From Listeria monocytogenes (lineage in GTDB: Bacteria > Bacillota > Bacilli > Lactobacillales > Listeriaceae): a DNA stretch of 64,000 nt. Shown here one piece after another: positions 33,050-43,016 of the stretch. The position numbers and the translations under genes were made by a program. Each line of letters starts with the position of its first letter. Position 1 is the first letter of the stretch. The stretch spans positions 2,248,001 through 2,312,000 of the forward strand of contig NZ_CP168900.1 in the NCBI RefSeq assembly GCF_041765605.1. Reading direction: 5' to 3'. The notes under the pieces were generated by a model. That model did not search any database, had not been told where the DNA came from, and worked only from the letters and a program-made list of their open reading frames with translations.

Positions 33050-36000
33050 TTAATCATTTACTTTTCTTGATTTTCTTAGTAAGAACAGGCCAACCAAGCT
33101 AGCAAATAATCCCGTAAAGATGATTCCATAAGGAGACTCATCTCCAGTTGACGGAAGACTTGTTACAGTAGGTTTCTTCGCTGGGTCAACAGTTTTAGTT
33201 GGTTTAGTTGGTTTTACTGGTGTGACAGGTTTGTCTGGGTTTACCACAATTGGCGCTTTGTTTTTCTCATATACAAAGGTCACTTTTTGGTCTTCTTCTC
33301 TGAAAGTTCCTGCTTTATTCGTAGGTTCTTTTGTTAAAGTGTAACCCTTGATAGCTTTTGCTTTTAATGCATATTTATCGCCAACGATACCAGCATGAAT
33401 TTCTTTTTCTGCTAATACATTACCTTTCGTATCAACAAATTCTGCGATAACTTTACCGCTCACAACTGTTTTTAGATTCGTTTTTGTTACTTGTAAGGTT
33501 TCCTTCTGATCAAATGCAATTTTCACATCAACTGGAACTGTATCAAGTTCATAACCGGCTGGTGCTTTTGTTTCGATTAATTGATAATCGCCAGGCACTA
33601 AATCAGTTATTTCTAGTTTTCCAGATGCATCTGTCGTTAGGTTATCTGTAACATTATTATCTTCATCTACTAATTTGAATGTTGCATTTGCAAGAGGTGT
33701 TTTTGTTTCAGCATCTGTTTTCGTTAATACAACGGAACCAGTAGACATCGTATTTGTTTTGGTTACTTGAATTGGTGCTTGCTGGTTGAACGCAATAGTG
33801 AATTCTACAGGTGTAGCATCTAATTCATAACCAGTCGGAGCTTTCGTTTCGACTAATTGATAGTCTCCTGGTGCCAAATCATCAATTTGTAGTTGACCAT
33901 TTGCTTCTGTAACTACTTTGTCTTTCAAACTTACCCCAAGTTTTGTTTGTAGTTCAAATTCTGCTCCTGCTAAATTGCTTCTTGATTTACTATCTAGCTT
34001 AGTAAGAACTACACTACCAGTTTTCGCAACATTATCTTTCGTTACATTTACCGCAGTTGCTTGGTTAAATTCGATGGTAAAGGTAACCGGTGTTGCGTCC
34101 AACTCATAGCCTGTTGGAGCTTTTGTTTCAACAAACTTGTAATCACCTGGCGCTAAATCTGATACTTCTAGCTTACCATCCGCATTCGTTGTTAAATTAG
34201 CTTGTACTTTAGTTCCAGCGGCGTTTTGTAATTCAAATTCCGCTCCGGATAAAGTAGCTTTTGAAACACTATCTTCTTTCGTTAGAACAACACTACCAGT
34301 TTTGGCTGTGTTTTCTTTTGTGACAACTACAGCCGCTTCTTGGTTAAATTCAACCGTAAATTTCGTTGGTGTCCCATCCAAAACGTAGCCAGTTGGCGCT
34401 TTTGTTTCTACAAATTGGTAATCGCCTGGCGCTAAGTCAGTTACTTCGATTTTACCATCTGCATTAGATACTAAGTTTTCAGCGACTTTTGTACCGTCTG
34501 CATTTTGTAATTCGAATTCTGCTCCTGCGATAGCGTCTTTCGTTACACTATCTTCTTTTAAAAGAACCGCGCTACCAGTTTGCTCTGTGTTTTCAATTGT
34601 AACGTTTGTAACTGCATCGGCGGTAACCGTGATTTCTTTACCGTCTTTATATTCATCGCTAATCGTGTAACCTGTTGGCGCTTCTGTCTCAACTAGTTTA
34701 TATTTCCCAGATTGAAGGCCATCCATCACGATTTTACCATCTGAATCAGTTGTAGCCTCTTGTCCCGCTTTATCACCTTCAAGCGTATAAAGCTGGAATT
34801 TAGCTCCTGTTAGTTTTTTCGAATTATCCTTTTTATCCACTTTGGTAATTTCAAGTGAACCGATTGTTGCCGTCCCGCTACCACTACCAATAGTGAAGGC
34901 TGGCGATATGCTTGTTGTTCTTGATTTATATGTCATTGGTAAACTACCGTAGTCAGGAGAAGCAGTTGTCGCTGTGTTACTAACAAGCCCAGACATCAAG
35001 CTGATTGTGCTATAGGTTACTTTAATTGGTGCAGTTGCTTTATAGTCTTTAAACTGGATAGTGAAATTATTGTCTGTGTATGTGATGTCATAATATTTTG
35101 AGTCAATATCTTCACCCGTCGTTTCATTGATTACTTTAAAGCTACTTTTTACTACTTGTGCTCCAGTTGTTCCTGTTTTCATTGTATCTGTAATTGTTGG
35201 ATTGTTAATAGGACGATCTGCTGAGATATTGTTCAGTGTAACAACCCAGTTAACTTTATTATCAAAAGATGGATCAATAGTAGCCGTTTTTGTCATCGCA
35301 TTAAAAAGTTTGCTTGCGTATGCTTGGTAACTATATGATTTTTCGCCTACTCCATTATCGCTCACCTTCGCAGTGTTTTGTACGTAGGAGTAGAAATACC
35401 AGTTTTCGTTTGGTTTGGTACTGTATTTAATAAATACGCGTGAATTCTCCAAGTTAGCAAATTCTAAATGTAATTTATTCCCAGTAGTATCGACTTTTGT
35501 TGGATAGTTTTTATCACCTGTTTTAGCTACTGTTCCAACAGAGTTAAGCGGGATGTATAAATTCATCATCTCACTTGTGGAAGCCACATTACGATATTGT
35601 AGTGAGCCTTCTACGTATGTTAATCCAGTTGGAATAGCATCATCAAAAATCAAGTTGTCATAGTTTTTCGCCATAGCATTTACAGATACAATCCAATCGA
35701 TATTCCCCGTAGTGGAGTTGTACGATCCGTATTTACCACCATTTGTCATCATAGCCGGGTCTGGTGTCATGGAAGCAGTTACTTCATCAACATACTTGAT
35801 AATTCCGCCATCGTAATAAGAAATGGATGCTTTATTATCAATCGTTTTTGTTACATCAGAAAGGTCAATTTCTGTGACGAAATCAACCACAATTTTTTTG
35901 TCTGTAGAAGCATAATCGCCGATAAGTTGGATATAAAAACCAGCTGGCGTGACATCTTTATCAATCGTATAATCTTTGCCTTCTGTTAGTAATACGCTAT

Positions 36001-37906
36001 TGGTATTATCTGTATAGGCGCGAACAGTGTAGCTCTTAAGGGCTTTTACACCAGTAGAAAATTCATCTGTGATATTAAGATTCCCCATCTTAATTCTGTC
36101 AGAGTTGGCAGTGATTTTCCATGTCATCGTGTTATTAAAATAGTCAATTGTTCCAGCTTCTTTTTTCAGTAAATCTGGTTGAATCGCGATCGTTGCGTCA
36201 GCGGAAACACCATTTTCATCTGTAATTTCATTTTTAATTTTACGATCACTAAAGTCCGTGATTTTCGTGGAATAAGTGATTTCATATGCGTTTGTGTTTG
36301 TGTCCTTATACGTTAAATTAAAATTCCCATTTGCCGAGATTGCTGAAGTGGTCCAATCACTTGAAGCATCACCTCCAACGATTGGCGACCCATTCGTTGC
36401 GTTAAAAGTTACTCGTTTAATTTTAAGTGAATCTGCTACATATTCGACATCATTATCCGCTAAAACATCGGTAAGCACTGTTGAAGGAGATATTTCGTCT
36501 TGATCAAAGTTAAAGTTAATTTTCCAATCAATACTTTGTGTTGAGCCGTTGTAAGTAGCTTTTTTCTCGATATGCTTATAATTTGTCATTGTCAGGTAAA
36601 CATAAGCGGAGTTGCTTGATAATGTTCCTGAATCGCCTACTGTGTAAGCTTGTGTAGACATATAAGAAAGGGAATCACTTGGTTTATTGATTGTGCGGTC
36701 ATATGTTACTTGGTAGCCTTTCCCAGCAAGCCCACCGTTTAACGTAACAGTTAGAGAAGTTGCGGAATAAGTTAGCGTATAATCCGTACCTTCTACAAGT
36801 AATTTTTTCGTACCAATGAAGGTTCCCCCAGCACTAACATCACTCGAATATACTTTGATGCTATCTTTATCAATAGTTGTTGTTCCACCAGAAGCATAGT
36901 CTGTAAGTTTCAACTCACCTTTAGCATCTTTTTCTTTGGTTAAATTGAACTTGGCATCTACTTGCCCTTTTGTCGGATTTACTACCCCTGGATTCGCCGT
37001 AATTCCTACAGTTGTTGGGTAGTTAACTACTGGTACAACTTCGATTTGATAAACAGTATCTTTACCTGCTGTTTTGAATACCACTTCTTGTATCGTTTCT
37101 TCTGTTGAGGTAAATACTTTGAAAGCCGTACTGATATTCACATCATAATCGCCTTCTTGAATGCCATCTTTTAAGAAAGTAATCGTAAGTTCACGCGTTG
37201 TAACGTCAAGCGTCCATTCTGCTTCTGTGGAAGGTAAGAAGTTCCCACTTAGGTTTTTATTCCCAAAGTTGAAAGCATCTGGTAAAACGGTTGTAAACGT
37301 ATCTCCCGCTTTATAATTTTTTCCAGAAAACGCAAAGTTCATGTTAAGCACAACACCGCTACCATTTTGAATCCGGTCTGAAGTGTTGATTTCATCGCCA
37401 TTTCCGTCTTTAAGCGTGACTTTATTGAAAATATTGTCCGTAATAGCAGCTTTTAGATTTGCATTTTGTGTTGCTTTTTTAACCGGTGTTGGTGTTGGTG
37501 TTGCTGCTTCTTTCGTTGTTTCTTCTTGCTCTTTTGCTGAAACTGAAGTAATCACTTCTTCTTTTTCTGCTAAAGTTACACTATATTCTTTTTCATCTAG
37601 TGTGTAACCTTTTGGTGCAACTTTTTCTTTAACAAGATAGTCACCAGGTGAAAGAGAATCCATAGTCGCTTCACCATTTGCACTGATTGTTAAATCGTTT
37701 GTTTCACCCGTTTCTTTATTCTTTATCTCAAAGGTAGAACCATTGATTTTTTCTTGTGTATCTTTATCTTCTTTGATAATTTTTAATGTGGTGTTTGCCG
37801 TTTCACTGTCTGTCATTGTTGCAAGTACAGGTGAAACATTTTGGAATACTAGTAAACTAATAACCATTGCAATAACTAGCTTCTTCCATTGTCTGATATT
37901 TTTCAC
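33050..37906 (-). CDS. Giant LPXTG surface protein with CnaB repeats (1,618 aa)
   Basis: 1,618 residues from a GTG at 37906, chosen because AGGAGGAC precedes it and the product then matches its neighbour (KNIRQWKKLVIAMVISLLVFQNVSPVLA). Layout mirrors the 1,696-residue paralogue: signal peptide, SpaA-like domain (about 40-120), a Thr/Pro-rich stretch, Cna/SdrG-like adhesin region (about 150-1010), five CnaB repeats (about 1017-1470) with TKxD / ExxAPxGY signatures, a MucBP-like unit, a VKPTKPTK linker, then LPSTG, a helix and a basic tail. The pair clearly arose by tandem duplication followed by divergence and loss or gain of one CnaB unit. Anchoring by sortase A is expected. Confidence 0.92.
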   Translation of the reverse strand: MKNIRQWKKLVIAMVISLLVFQNVSPVLATMTDSETANTTLKIIKEDKDTQEKINGSTFEIKNKETGETNDLTISANGEATMDSLSPGDYLVKEKVAPKGYTLDEKEYSVTLAEKEEVITSVSAKEQEETTKEAATPTPTPVKKATQNANLKAAITDNIFNKVTLKDGNGDEINTSDRIQNGSGVVLNMNFAFSGKNYKAGDTFTTVLPDAFNFGNKNLSGNFLPSTEAEWTLDVTTRELTITFLKDGIQEGDYDVNISTAFKVFTSTEETIQEVVFKTAGKDTVYQIEVVPVVNYPTTVGITANPGVVNPTKGQVDAKFNLTKEKDAKGELKLTDYASGGTTTIDKDSIKVYSSDVSAGGTFIGTKKLLVEGTDYTLTYSATSLTVTLNGGLAGKGYQVTYDRTINKPSDSLSYMSTQAYTVGDSGTLSSNSAYVYLTMTNYKHIEKKATYNGSTQSIDWKINFNFDQDEISPSTVLTDVLADNDVEYVADSLKIKRVTFNATNGSPIVGGDASSDWTTSAISANGNFNLTYKDTNTNAYEITYSTKITDFSDRKIKNEITDENGVSADATIAIQPDLLKKEAGTIDYFNNTMTWKITANSDRIKMGNLNITDEFSTGVKALKSYTVRAYTDNTNSVLLTEGKDYTIDKDVTPAGFYIQLIGDYASTDKKIVVDFVTEIDLSDVTKTIDNKASISYYDGGIIKYVDEVTASMTPDPAMMTNGGKYGSYNSTTGNIDWIVSVNAMAKNYDNLIFDDAIPTGLTYVEGSLQYRNVASTSEMMNLYIPLNSVGTVAKTGDKNYPTKVDTTGNKLHLEFANLENSRVFIKYSTKPNENWYFYSYVQNTAKVSDNGVGEKSYSYQAYASKLFNAMTKTATIDPSFDNKVNWVVTLNNISADRPINNPTITDTMKTGTTGAQVVKSSFKVINETTGEDIDSKYYDITYTDNNFTIQFKDYKATAPIKVTYSTISLMSGLVSNTATTASPDYGSLPMTYKSRTTSISPAFTIGSGSGTATIGSLEITKVDKKDNSKKLTGAKFQLYTLEGDKAGQEATTDSDGKIVMDGLQSGKYKLVETEAPTGYTISDEYKDGKEITVTADAVTNVTIENTEQTGSAVLLKEDSVTKDAIAGAEFELQNADGTKVAENLVSNADGKIEVTDLAPGDYQFVETKAPTGYVLDGTPTKFTVEFNQEAAVVVTKENTAKTGSVVLTKEDSVSKATLSGAEFELQNAAGTKVQANLTTNADGKLEVSDLAPGDYKFVETKAPTGYELDATPVTFTIEFNQATAVNVTKDNVAKTGSVVLTKLDSKSRSNLAGAEFELQTKLGVSLKDKVVTEANGQLQIDDLAPGDYQLVETKAPTGYELDATPVEFTIAFNQQAPIQVTKTNTMSTGSVVLTKTDAETKTPLANATFKLVDEDNNVTDNLTTDASGKLEITDLVPGDYQLIETKAPAGYELDTVPVDVKIAFDQKETLQVTKTNLKTVVSGKVIAEFVDTKGNVLAEKEIHAGIVGDKYALKAKAIKGYTLTKEPTNKAGTFREEDQKVTFVYEKNKAPIVVNPDKPVTPVKPTKPTKTVDPAKKPTVTSLPSTGDESPYGIIFTGLFASLVGLFLLRKSRKVND

Positions 37907-38086
37907 TGCGTTTTGTCCTCCTATAATCAATTTCTAACTGTAGTTAAATCCCTTATAGATTTGTTAATTTGTAACAAATAAATGCACCCAATAATGACTT
38001 TTTGCGAAATCTAAAGTAATATGTGTCTTTTTAATAAGCAAAATGAATTGGAAACACTTTAAACACCATTTAAAATACTTTTAATA

Positions 38087-41000
38087 TCATCTTTTCTTTG
38101 CAAGCACAAAAGCACTTGAAAGTAAGAGCATTCCAAGGATAAACCATAAATTAGTTTTCTTAGAATCTCCCGTTTGTGGTAGTTTTTCCGATTTTTTCAC
38201 ATTTTCAGCTCTTTCATTAGAAGAAACTGATAAAGCGCTAGTTTTTTCATACACATAAGTTACTTTTTGTGAGGTGTTCGAAAATTTCCCCGATGCATTT
38301 TTAGGTGTTTGATACAATTTATATCCCGAGATTTTTTTTGCTGAAGTTCGATAACTTGAATTTAATTTTCCTGTTAAAACAATCGAATCAGCTATTTTTT
38401 CACCATTTTTATCAACATAATCGACAATGATGTTTCCGGCTGTCACTTTTTGATAAACAAAAGTAACTGTCTGTGCTTTTTCGTTAAATGTTCCACTTAC
38501 ATTCGCGGGTGTTTTTACAAGGGTGTAGTTAGTAATTTTTTTCTGTTTTGCAGTGAATTTTTCTCCGTAAGCTCCTGTTAGTGTTTCTGGGTTGGCAATT
38601 TGTTTATGGTTTTGATCAACATATTGCACCGTAACTGGCGCAACACTATCATCTAAAGCCACTCCTACTTGGGCCGGCTCAATTACTTGAGAATTATTTA
38701 CAGCCACAGCAAAAGAATTCCATGCAGCTCGGTCTTCTTTTTTCGTTTGCTGATTTAAAAGTTCCTTATCTATTTGGTTTTTCTTTGGTGTTTTTAAATC
38801 AAATTGAATTTTCATGGATTTCCCAGGAATCCACTCAATACCTTCTTTTAGCTCCATTTTAAAAGAGTGAATTTGGGACCAATCTTGTACTTCTGATGCG
38901 GTTAGCCAATCTGCTTCTGTTGCTTCTCGGTTATCAACTAGAGGTTCTGAACCAGTTGGATAAATCGTGTGTTTATCGAGAACGCCCGCACGTTTAGGGT
39001 TTTTGGCAGTACTATATTTTACTTCAACCTTATCTTTCCATTCATTTGGAATGGCTACTGCTTTCGTTAGCTCCAAGTTGAATTTACTACCGCGTTCGCT
39101 GTTATCTGTAATTCCTAAATCTTTTTCACTTGGTAAAACATCCATTAATACCATATTGGCTATTTTTTCATCCGAATCATTTTCTAGTAATAATTGATAT
39201 GATACGATGGAATTTGTTGTGGCATTTGCCAGTCCGCTGTATCCTTTATCGAGATTACCCTTAGCTTTTTTACTAATTTTCAAATGATTACTCGTATTTA
39301 AAATGTAATGGTTCCCCGATGTGATTCTAGACTCTTCCGAATTCCCATTTTGATTAATGTCATTTGAGTCAATTTCCATTTTTGTATCAGAAATGGTTGG
39401 AGTCCCAGTCACTTCTGGCACATTAAAATCTGTATCCTGCAAAAACCCAAACATTTCAACAGACATATTACTTGGTGTGTCTTTTGATACGGTCACATTA
39501 ATTTTTGCTGTTAATTTTTCTGCTGGTAAAAGCGTCTTTTTGTCCCATTTGACTTTTAGTAATTGGCGTCCTGAATTTTGGTAATTACTATTTAACACGC
39601 TAACATTAAAGCCTTGTTGATCCGTTTTTTTCATTTTTACGCCAGAAGGTAAAAGAACCATCGCTTCAAAAGGACCTGTTAATCGTGAAATGGAAGCTTT
39701 ATTGCTTTCTAAATTAACAGAAACTGAATTATCGCCAATGTTTATCAAATTTCCATCAGTATCATCAAATGCAACCGATCCTTGTACAAATTTATTTTTC
39801 CCAATTGGTTGCGGTATAATTTGAGCCGTCCGGTCTCCAGCATATTTCTGCCAATTTTCCGGCCAAGGATTTGTATCATCGAAATAATGGATATAACCTT
39901 GACTATCTGCGCCGTACATATTAATTTTCGTGGTATTTCTAACTTCTCCCACATAGCCTTCTTTGACTGTTGTAAAGAAAGATAAATCTGCGCTGTACAT
40001 TCCAGCTGGTGCATACGTGAAATGAAGCCATACTTTACTCACATGTTTATCATCTGGAATTCCAAGATCTTTTCTCGAATACATTTTGCTCAGTTCTACA
40101 TCTTCTTTTAACGTAGTCCAATCAGTATCACCATCATATTTTACGAGTAAATTATATTTAGGTGATTTTTTCAGCTGCGGCCAACCAGGATAATTAACAT
40201 TTGGTTTAAAATAAAAATCGCCACTTCGGAAATAATCCAGATTTAAATTATCATCAATATTGTAGTAAACATCATAGTAGATGAAGTCATAGGAAGGTGA
40301 GTCATTCATTGCCGAATTTAGCATCAAACTAAAACCTAATTTCGCACTATCATATGCTTTTATATCTGGATTTCCAGTCGCAGTAGCAATTCCCCAATTT
40401 TCATCGACTGGTCCTCTGTGTGCTGGAGCATAAACACTCCCGATAGTCGGCGGAATTGTCGCTGGATCGCTTGCAGAAACTGAAACAGATGCTTTAGAAG
40501 TATCCATAATGCTGTCAGTTAAAGTAATAAAATTCGTTGTTGCAACCGCTTTGTTTTCTACAGTCGCAAAATTCGGTATGCTTGTTTGGAAGAACGTTCT
40601 AATTTGGAAAGTCTTATTAAGTAAACTAGTTGCTTTTTCTTGTTCCAAATATGTAGGTGCTGCAATTTCCCAAGTTAGTTTTTGTCCTTCGATTTTTGTT
40701 GGCTCCGGTGTATCCCCTGCTACTCCCAAATAATCCAGCTTGTCCGCTAACGTATATTCAATAATAATTTTCTTTCCTTCTTCAATAAAAAGGCTCCCTG
40801 TAGACTTTTTCGGTATATTTAGGTTGAAAGACCAAATACCAATATCTCCTTGGCTTGGATTATTATTGATACTATTTTCCACTTTCGTAAATTCATTTGA
40901 CAAAGCTGTTGTGGCTGTTGCATTCACAGTTGTTTCAGCTTGCTCCGTTACTTTCTCCGATAAATTATCCGCGCTAAATTCCCCTGTTACTTCTAATTTT

Positions 41001-41542
41001 GTTCCATTTGGCGTATAACCATTTTTCGTAGACAGCTTGAGGATGACTTTATCAACTACTCCACTATTTAGCGTTTGATATTTATACACAAGCTGACGAG
41101 TTGTCTGGTTATAACTAGGTGTTACTCCGGCAATCTTAAGTTCATTTAGTGCTTGAGTGAATTCCCCATTTTCCGGTAAATTGATTACCAATTTAGCATT
41201 TTTATAACTTGTGTTTGGTCCAGTGATTTTTAAGTAGATGTTATAATTCACTGTCTGTCCAGACTCAATCACATCTTTTTGAGAATTAATGCTAAAGTCT
41301 CCAGAATAATTCCCAGTTGGAAATGATTTTGTGCTTATTGGTTCATTTACTGTCGTTTGTTCCAAAGGCTCTGTTGTAGTTTCATTTGAAGTCGTTTCCT
41401 TCGTATTCTTTTCTTCCGTAGCTGTTTCTCCTACATTCGTTTCAACCCCTTCTTTGTCCTCTGCCCAAACAGAAAACGGAAGAAGTGACACGATAAGTAA
41501 AGTACAAATTAATATAATTACTAATTTTTTCAAACGATTCAC
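38087..41542 (-). CDS. LPXTG surface protein with two MucBP domains (1,151 aa)
   Basis: 1,151 residues from a GTG start with GGAGGAG upstream. It has a signal peptide (KKLVIILICTLLIVSLLPF, cleaved near SVWAED), an acidic Thr/Glu-rich stretch (about 30-75), a long beta-rich region (about 80-960) with no CnaB repeats but isopeptide-adhesin-like segments, two MucBP domains (about 967-1100; VTVQYVDQNHKQIANPETL and NIIVDYVDKNGEKIADS), then LPQTG, a hydrophobic helix and KKR. MucBP domains are linked to mucin or matrix binding. It lacks the CnaB repeats of the two neighbours, so only the general architecture is shared. No terminator is obvious after it. Confidence 0.9.
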   Translation of the reverse strand: MNRLKKLVIILICTLLIVSLLPFSVWAEDKEGVETNVGETATEEKNTKETTSNETTTEPLEQTTVNEPISTKSFPTGNYSGDFSINSQKDVIESGQTVNYNIYLKITGPNTSYKNAKLVINLPENGEFTQALNELKIAGVTPSYNQTTRQLVYKYQTLNSGVVDKVILKLSTKNGYTPNGTKLEVTGEFSADNLSEKVTEQAETTVNATATTALSNEFTKVENSINNNPSQGDIGIWSFNLNIPKKSTGSLFIEEGKKIIIEYTLADKLDYLGVAGDTPEPTKIEGQKLTWEIAAPTYLEQEKATSLLNKTFQIRTFFQTSIPNFATVENKAVATTNFITLTDSIMDTSKASVSVSASDPATIPPTIGSVYAPAHRGPVDENWGIATATGNPDIKAYDSAKLGFSLMLNSAMNDSPSYDFIYYDVYYNIDDNLNLDYFRSGDFYFKPNVNYPGWPQLKKSPKYNLLVKYDGDTDWTTLKEDVELSKMYSRKDLGIPDDKHVSKVWLHFTYAPAGMYSADLSFFTTVKEGYVGEVRNTTKINMYGADSQGYIHYFDDTNPWPENWQKYAGDRTAQIIPQPIGKNKFVQGSVAFDDTDGNLINIGDNSVSVNLESNKASISRLTGPFEAMVLLPSGVKMKKTDQQGFNVSVLNSNYQNSGRQLLKVKWDKKTLLPAEKLTAKINVTVSKDTPSNMSVEMFGFLQDTDFNVPEVTGTPTISDTKMEIDSNDINQNGNSEESRITSGNHYILNTSNHLKISKKAKGNLDKGYSGLANATTNSIVSYQLLLENDSDEKIANMVLMDVLPSEKDLGITDNSERGSKFNLELTKAVAIPNEWKDKVEVKYSTAKNPKRAGVLDKHTIYPTGSEPLVDNREATEADWLTASEVQDWSQIHSFKMELKEGIEWIPGKSMKIQFDLKTPKKNQIDKELLNQQTKKEDRAAWNSFAVAVNNSQVIEPAQVGVALDDSVAPVTVQYVDQNHKQIANPETLTGAYGEKFTAKQKKITNYTLVKTPANVSGTFNEKAQTVTFVYQKVTAGNIIVDYVDKNGEKIADSIVLTGKLNSSYRTSAKKISGYKLYQTPKNASGKFSNTSQKVTYVYEKTSALSVSSNERAENVKKSEKLPQTGDSKKTNLWFILGMLLLSSAFVLAKKR

Positions 41543-41686
41543 ATCCGCTCCTCCTTTGTTTACTCAAGATTAATTATTTCATAGGAGGAAACCGTGAAAT
41601 GTTCTCACGATACAAAAAAAAGGACAGTTTGTTACAAAAATGTGAACTATCTTACGTTTCTTATTATATAAATGGTTATTATTAAC

Positions 41687-41734
41687 AAAAACAACCGAAA
41701 TCATTAAAATTTTTAACGATTTCGGTTGTTTTTA
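41687..41734 (-). terminator. Intrinsic terminator of the Gp157-like gene
   Basis: ACAACCGAAATC pairs with GATTTCGGTTGT, with further AT pairing inside the loop, and T/A runs on both sides. It isolates the LPXTG gene from the Gp157 gene. Confidence 0.9.
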
Positions 41735-41735
41735 T

Positions 41736-42212
41736 TTATCTTATTCGAATTGATTCACTCTCTACCAATCTAGCTCCCTTAACTTCTTCACCGGATTTCA
41801 GTATTTCTGCAATACGCTTTTTATCAATTTTAGGTTCTTGCAGTAAAAAGAATGCTTGTAATAACGAGTCATCCACTATTTCCACACTCACCGGATTCTT
41901 CTGAATTTGAATTGTGAAAAGTGTACTATTTATTTTTCTGATTTCCATTCGTTCCATTTCAGTTTGTAAATAGGTTTTTAATTTCTGCACATTATTTTCT
42001 AACGCTTGTTTCCGTTTTAAAAGTCGTTTTGCTTCAGTACCCGCCATTTCCGCATCGGCTGCGAGTGACTTTATTATTTTAGCAATATTTTCTGCTTTAT
42101 CGTGAAAACCATCTGTAATAGCATCTAACGTGTCCATAACAGCCTCGGTTTTATTTTCTTCTAAAAGTTCTTGCAACCGTAAATAATTATCGGTTAGTTC
42201 ATATAATTTCAT
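41736..42212 (-). CDS. Siphovirus Gp157-family protein
   Basis: 158 residues from the ATG at 42212 (GGAAAGGGTG upstream). The protein follows the Gp157 family almost end to end: MKLYELTDNYLRLQELLEE at the start, a long central coiled coil (DKAENIAKIIKSLAADAEMA...KRLLKRKQALENNVQKLKTYL), MERMEIRKINSTLFTIQIQKNP, then a C-terminal beta part ending GARLVESESIRIR. In phages Gp157 lies in early recombination/replication modules; the family note says bacteria carrying the Streptococcus thermophilus gene show raised phage resistance. Here it stands alone, 60 bp after srtB and beyond a terminator, with no other phage gene nearby. Confidence 0.88.
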   Translation of the reverse strand: MKLYELTDNYLRLQELLEENKTEAVMDTLDAITDGFHDKAENIAKIIKSLAADAEMAGTEAKRLLKRKQALENNVQKLKTYLQTEMERMEIRKINSTLFTIQIQKNPVSVEIVDDSLLQAFFLLQEPKIDKKRIAEILKSGEEVKGARLVESESIRIR

Positions 42213-42234
42213 CGTTCGCACCCTTTCCAACAAG

Positions 42235-42270
42235 AAAAAAGCCCAAAAGCAGCTATGTCTTTTGGTGCTT
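42235..42270 (-). terminator. Intrinsic terminator after srtB
   Basis: AGC-CCAAAAG pairs with CTTTTGG-GCT on the minus strand, followed by six T residues, between srtB and the Gp157 gene. Confidence 0.8.
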
Positions 42271-42272
42271 CC

Positions 42273-43013
42273 TCATTTTGCTACTAGTTTCCCTTGAATA
42301 ACCATGCGTCCTTTTTCATAATCTTTTTCTGTATCACAAGTCGAAAGTGTAATAATTCGGTCTTTCCCGCTTACTTCTACATTTGATTTATAAATAGATT
42401 GCCCTTTCACCTTTTGTAAATAATTATCAAAATCGTTCGCTCCCGGAAATTCTGTTTCAATATAATAAAAATCCGTCGTAGTTTCATACACCGCAAAAAT
42501 TTCTACTTTGTAATTTGCCAAGCCCGATTCATAGGAAAAAGTCGGATGTTTCTCCCAAAAATCTTTGTCCAAGTATTTACGCAAATCCGCAAACATCGAG
42601 CCATCTTTCATATTATGTCCATAAATAATCGTATTTTTATCCAAAAACTCATTCGTATTCCGATAATCCTTAAAAATACTCCCTGCGCGCGCCTTTTCAT
42701 TTTTATAATTGTGATGTAAATAGTAGTCATTATCCGTACTTTGCAAAATTGGATAATCTATTTCAGTATCCGCTATCGTTAACCACCCGGCCATATCTTT
42801 ATTTAACTTTCGCAAAGCTTTAAGTTCATCGTGTACTTCGCCGTTCACATTAGTCGTAGCCACGTCTTTCGTATAAACAGCCTTCGCATCATCCAGTAAT
42901 GTCTGGTTATGCTTATTTTCATACAATTCCATCCCGATTTCCCAGCCTGAAAAAAGAAAAATTCCTAACACAACCAACGTCAAACTTTTCCCCAAAAACG
43001 ATTTTATTTTCAC
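42273..43013 (-). CDS. srtB: Sortase B
   Basis: 246 residues. It has one N-terminal membrane anchor (KSLTLVVLGIFLFSGWEIGM), then the sortase fold with catalytic His in NTIIYGHNMKDGSMF, catalytic Cys in IITLSTCDTEKDY and the essential Arg in EKGRMVIQG. Class B sortases attach proteins with NP(Q/K)(T/S)-like signals to peptidoglycan in iron-uptake loci. Its likely substrates are encoded in the same cluster: Hbp2 (NAKTN) and Hbp1 (NPKSS). It starts three bases after hupC, so it is part of the haem-uptake operon and presumably Fur-regulated through it. Confidence 0.96.
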   Translation of the reverse strand: MKIKSFLGKSLTLVVLGIFLFSGWEIGMELYENKHNQTLLDDAKAVYTKDVATTNVNGEVHDELKALRKLNKDMAGWLTIADTEIDYPILQSTDNDYYLHHNYKNEKARAGSIFKDYRNTNEFLDKNTIIYGHNMKDGSMFADLRKYLDKDFWEKHPTFSYESGLANYKVEIFAVYETTTDFYYIETEFPGANDFDNYLQKVKGQSIYKSNVEVSGKDRIITLSTCDTEKDYEKGRMVIQGKLVAK

Positions 43014-43016
43014 TTT

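Noticed and set aside
27725-37906. Regular repeats that might be taken for a CRISPR-like or tandem-repeat array
   Set aside because: The repeat unit is about 265-270 bp and encodes CnaB protein domains in frame; there are no short identical repeats with unique spacers.
41736-42212. The Gp157 gene as evidence of a prophage
   Set aside because: No integrase, attachment repeats, capsid, lysis or repressor genes are present in the window, so only a single phage-type gene can be claimed.
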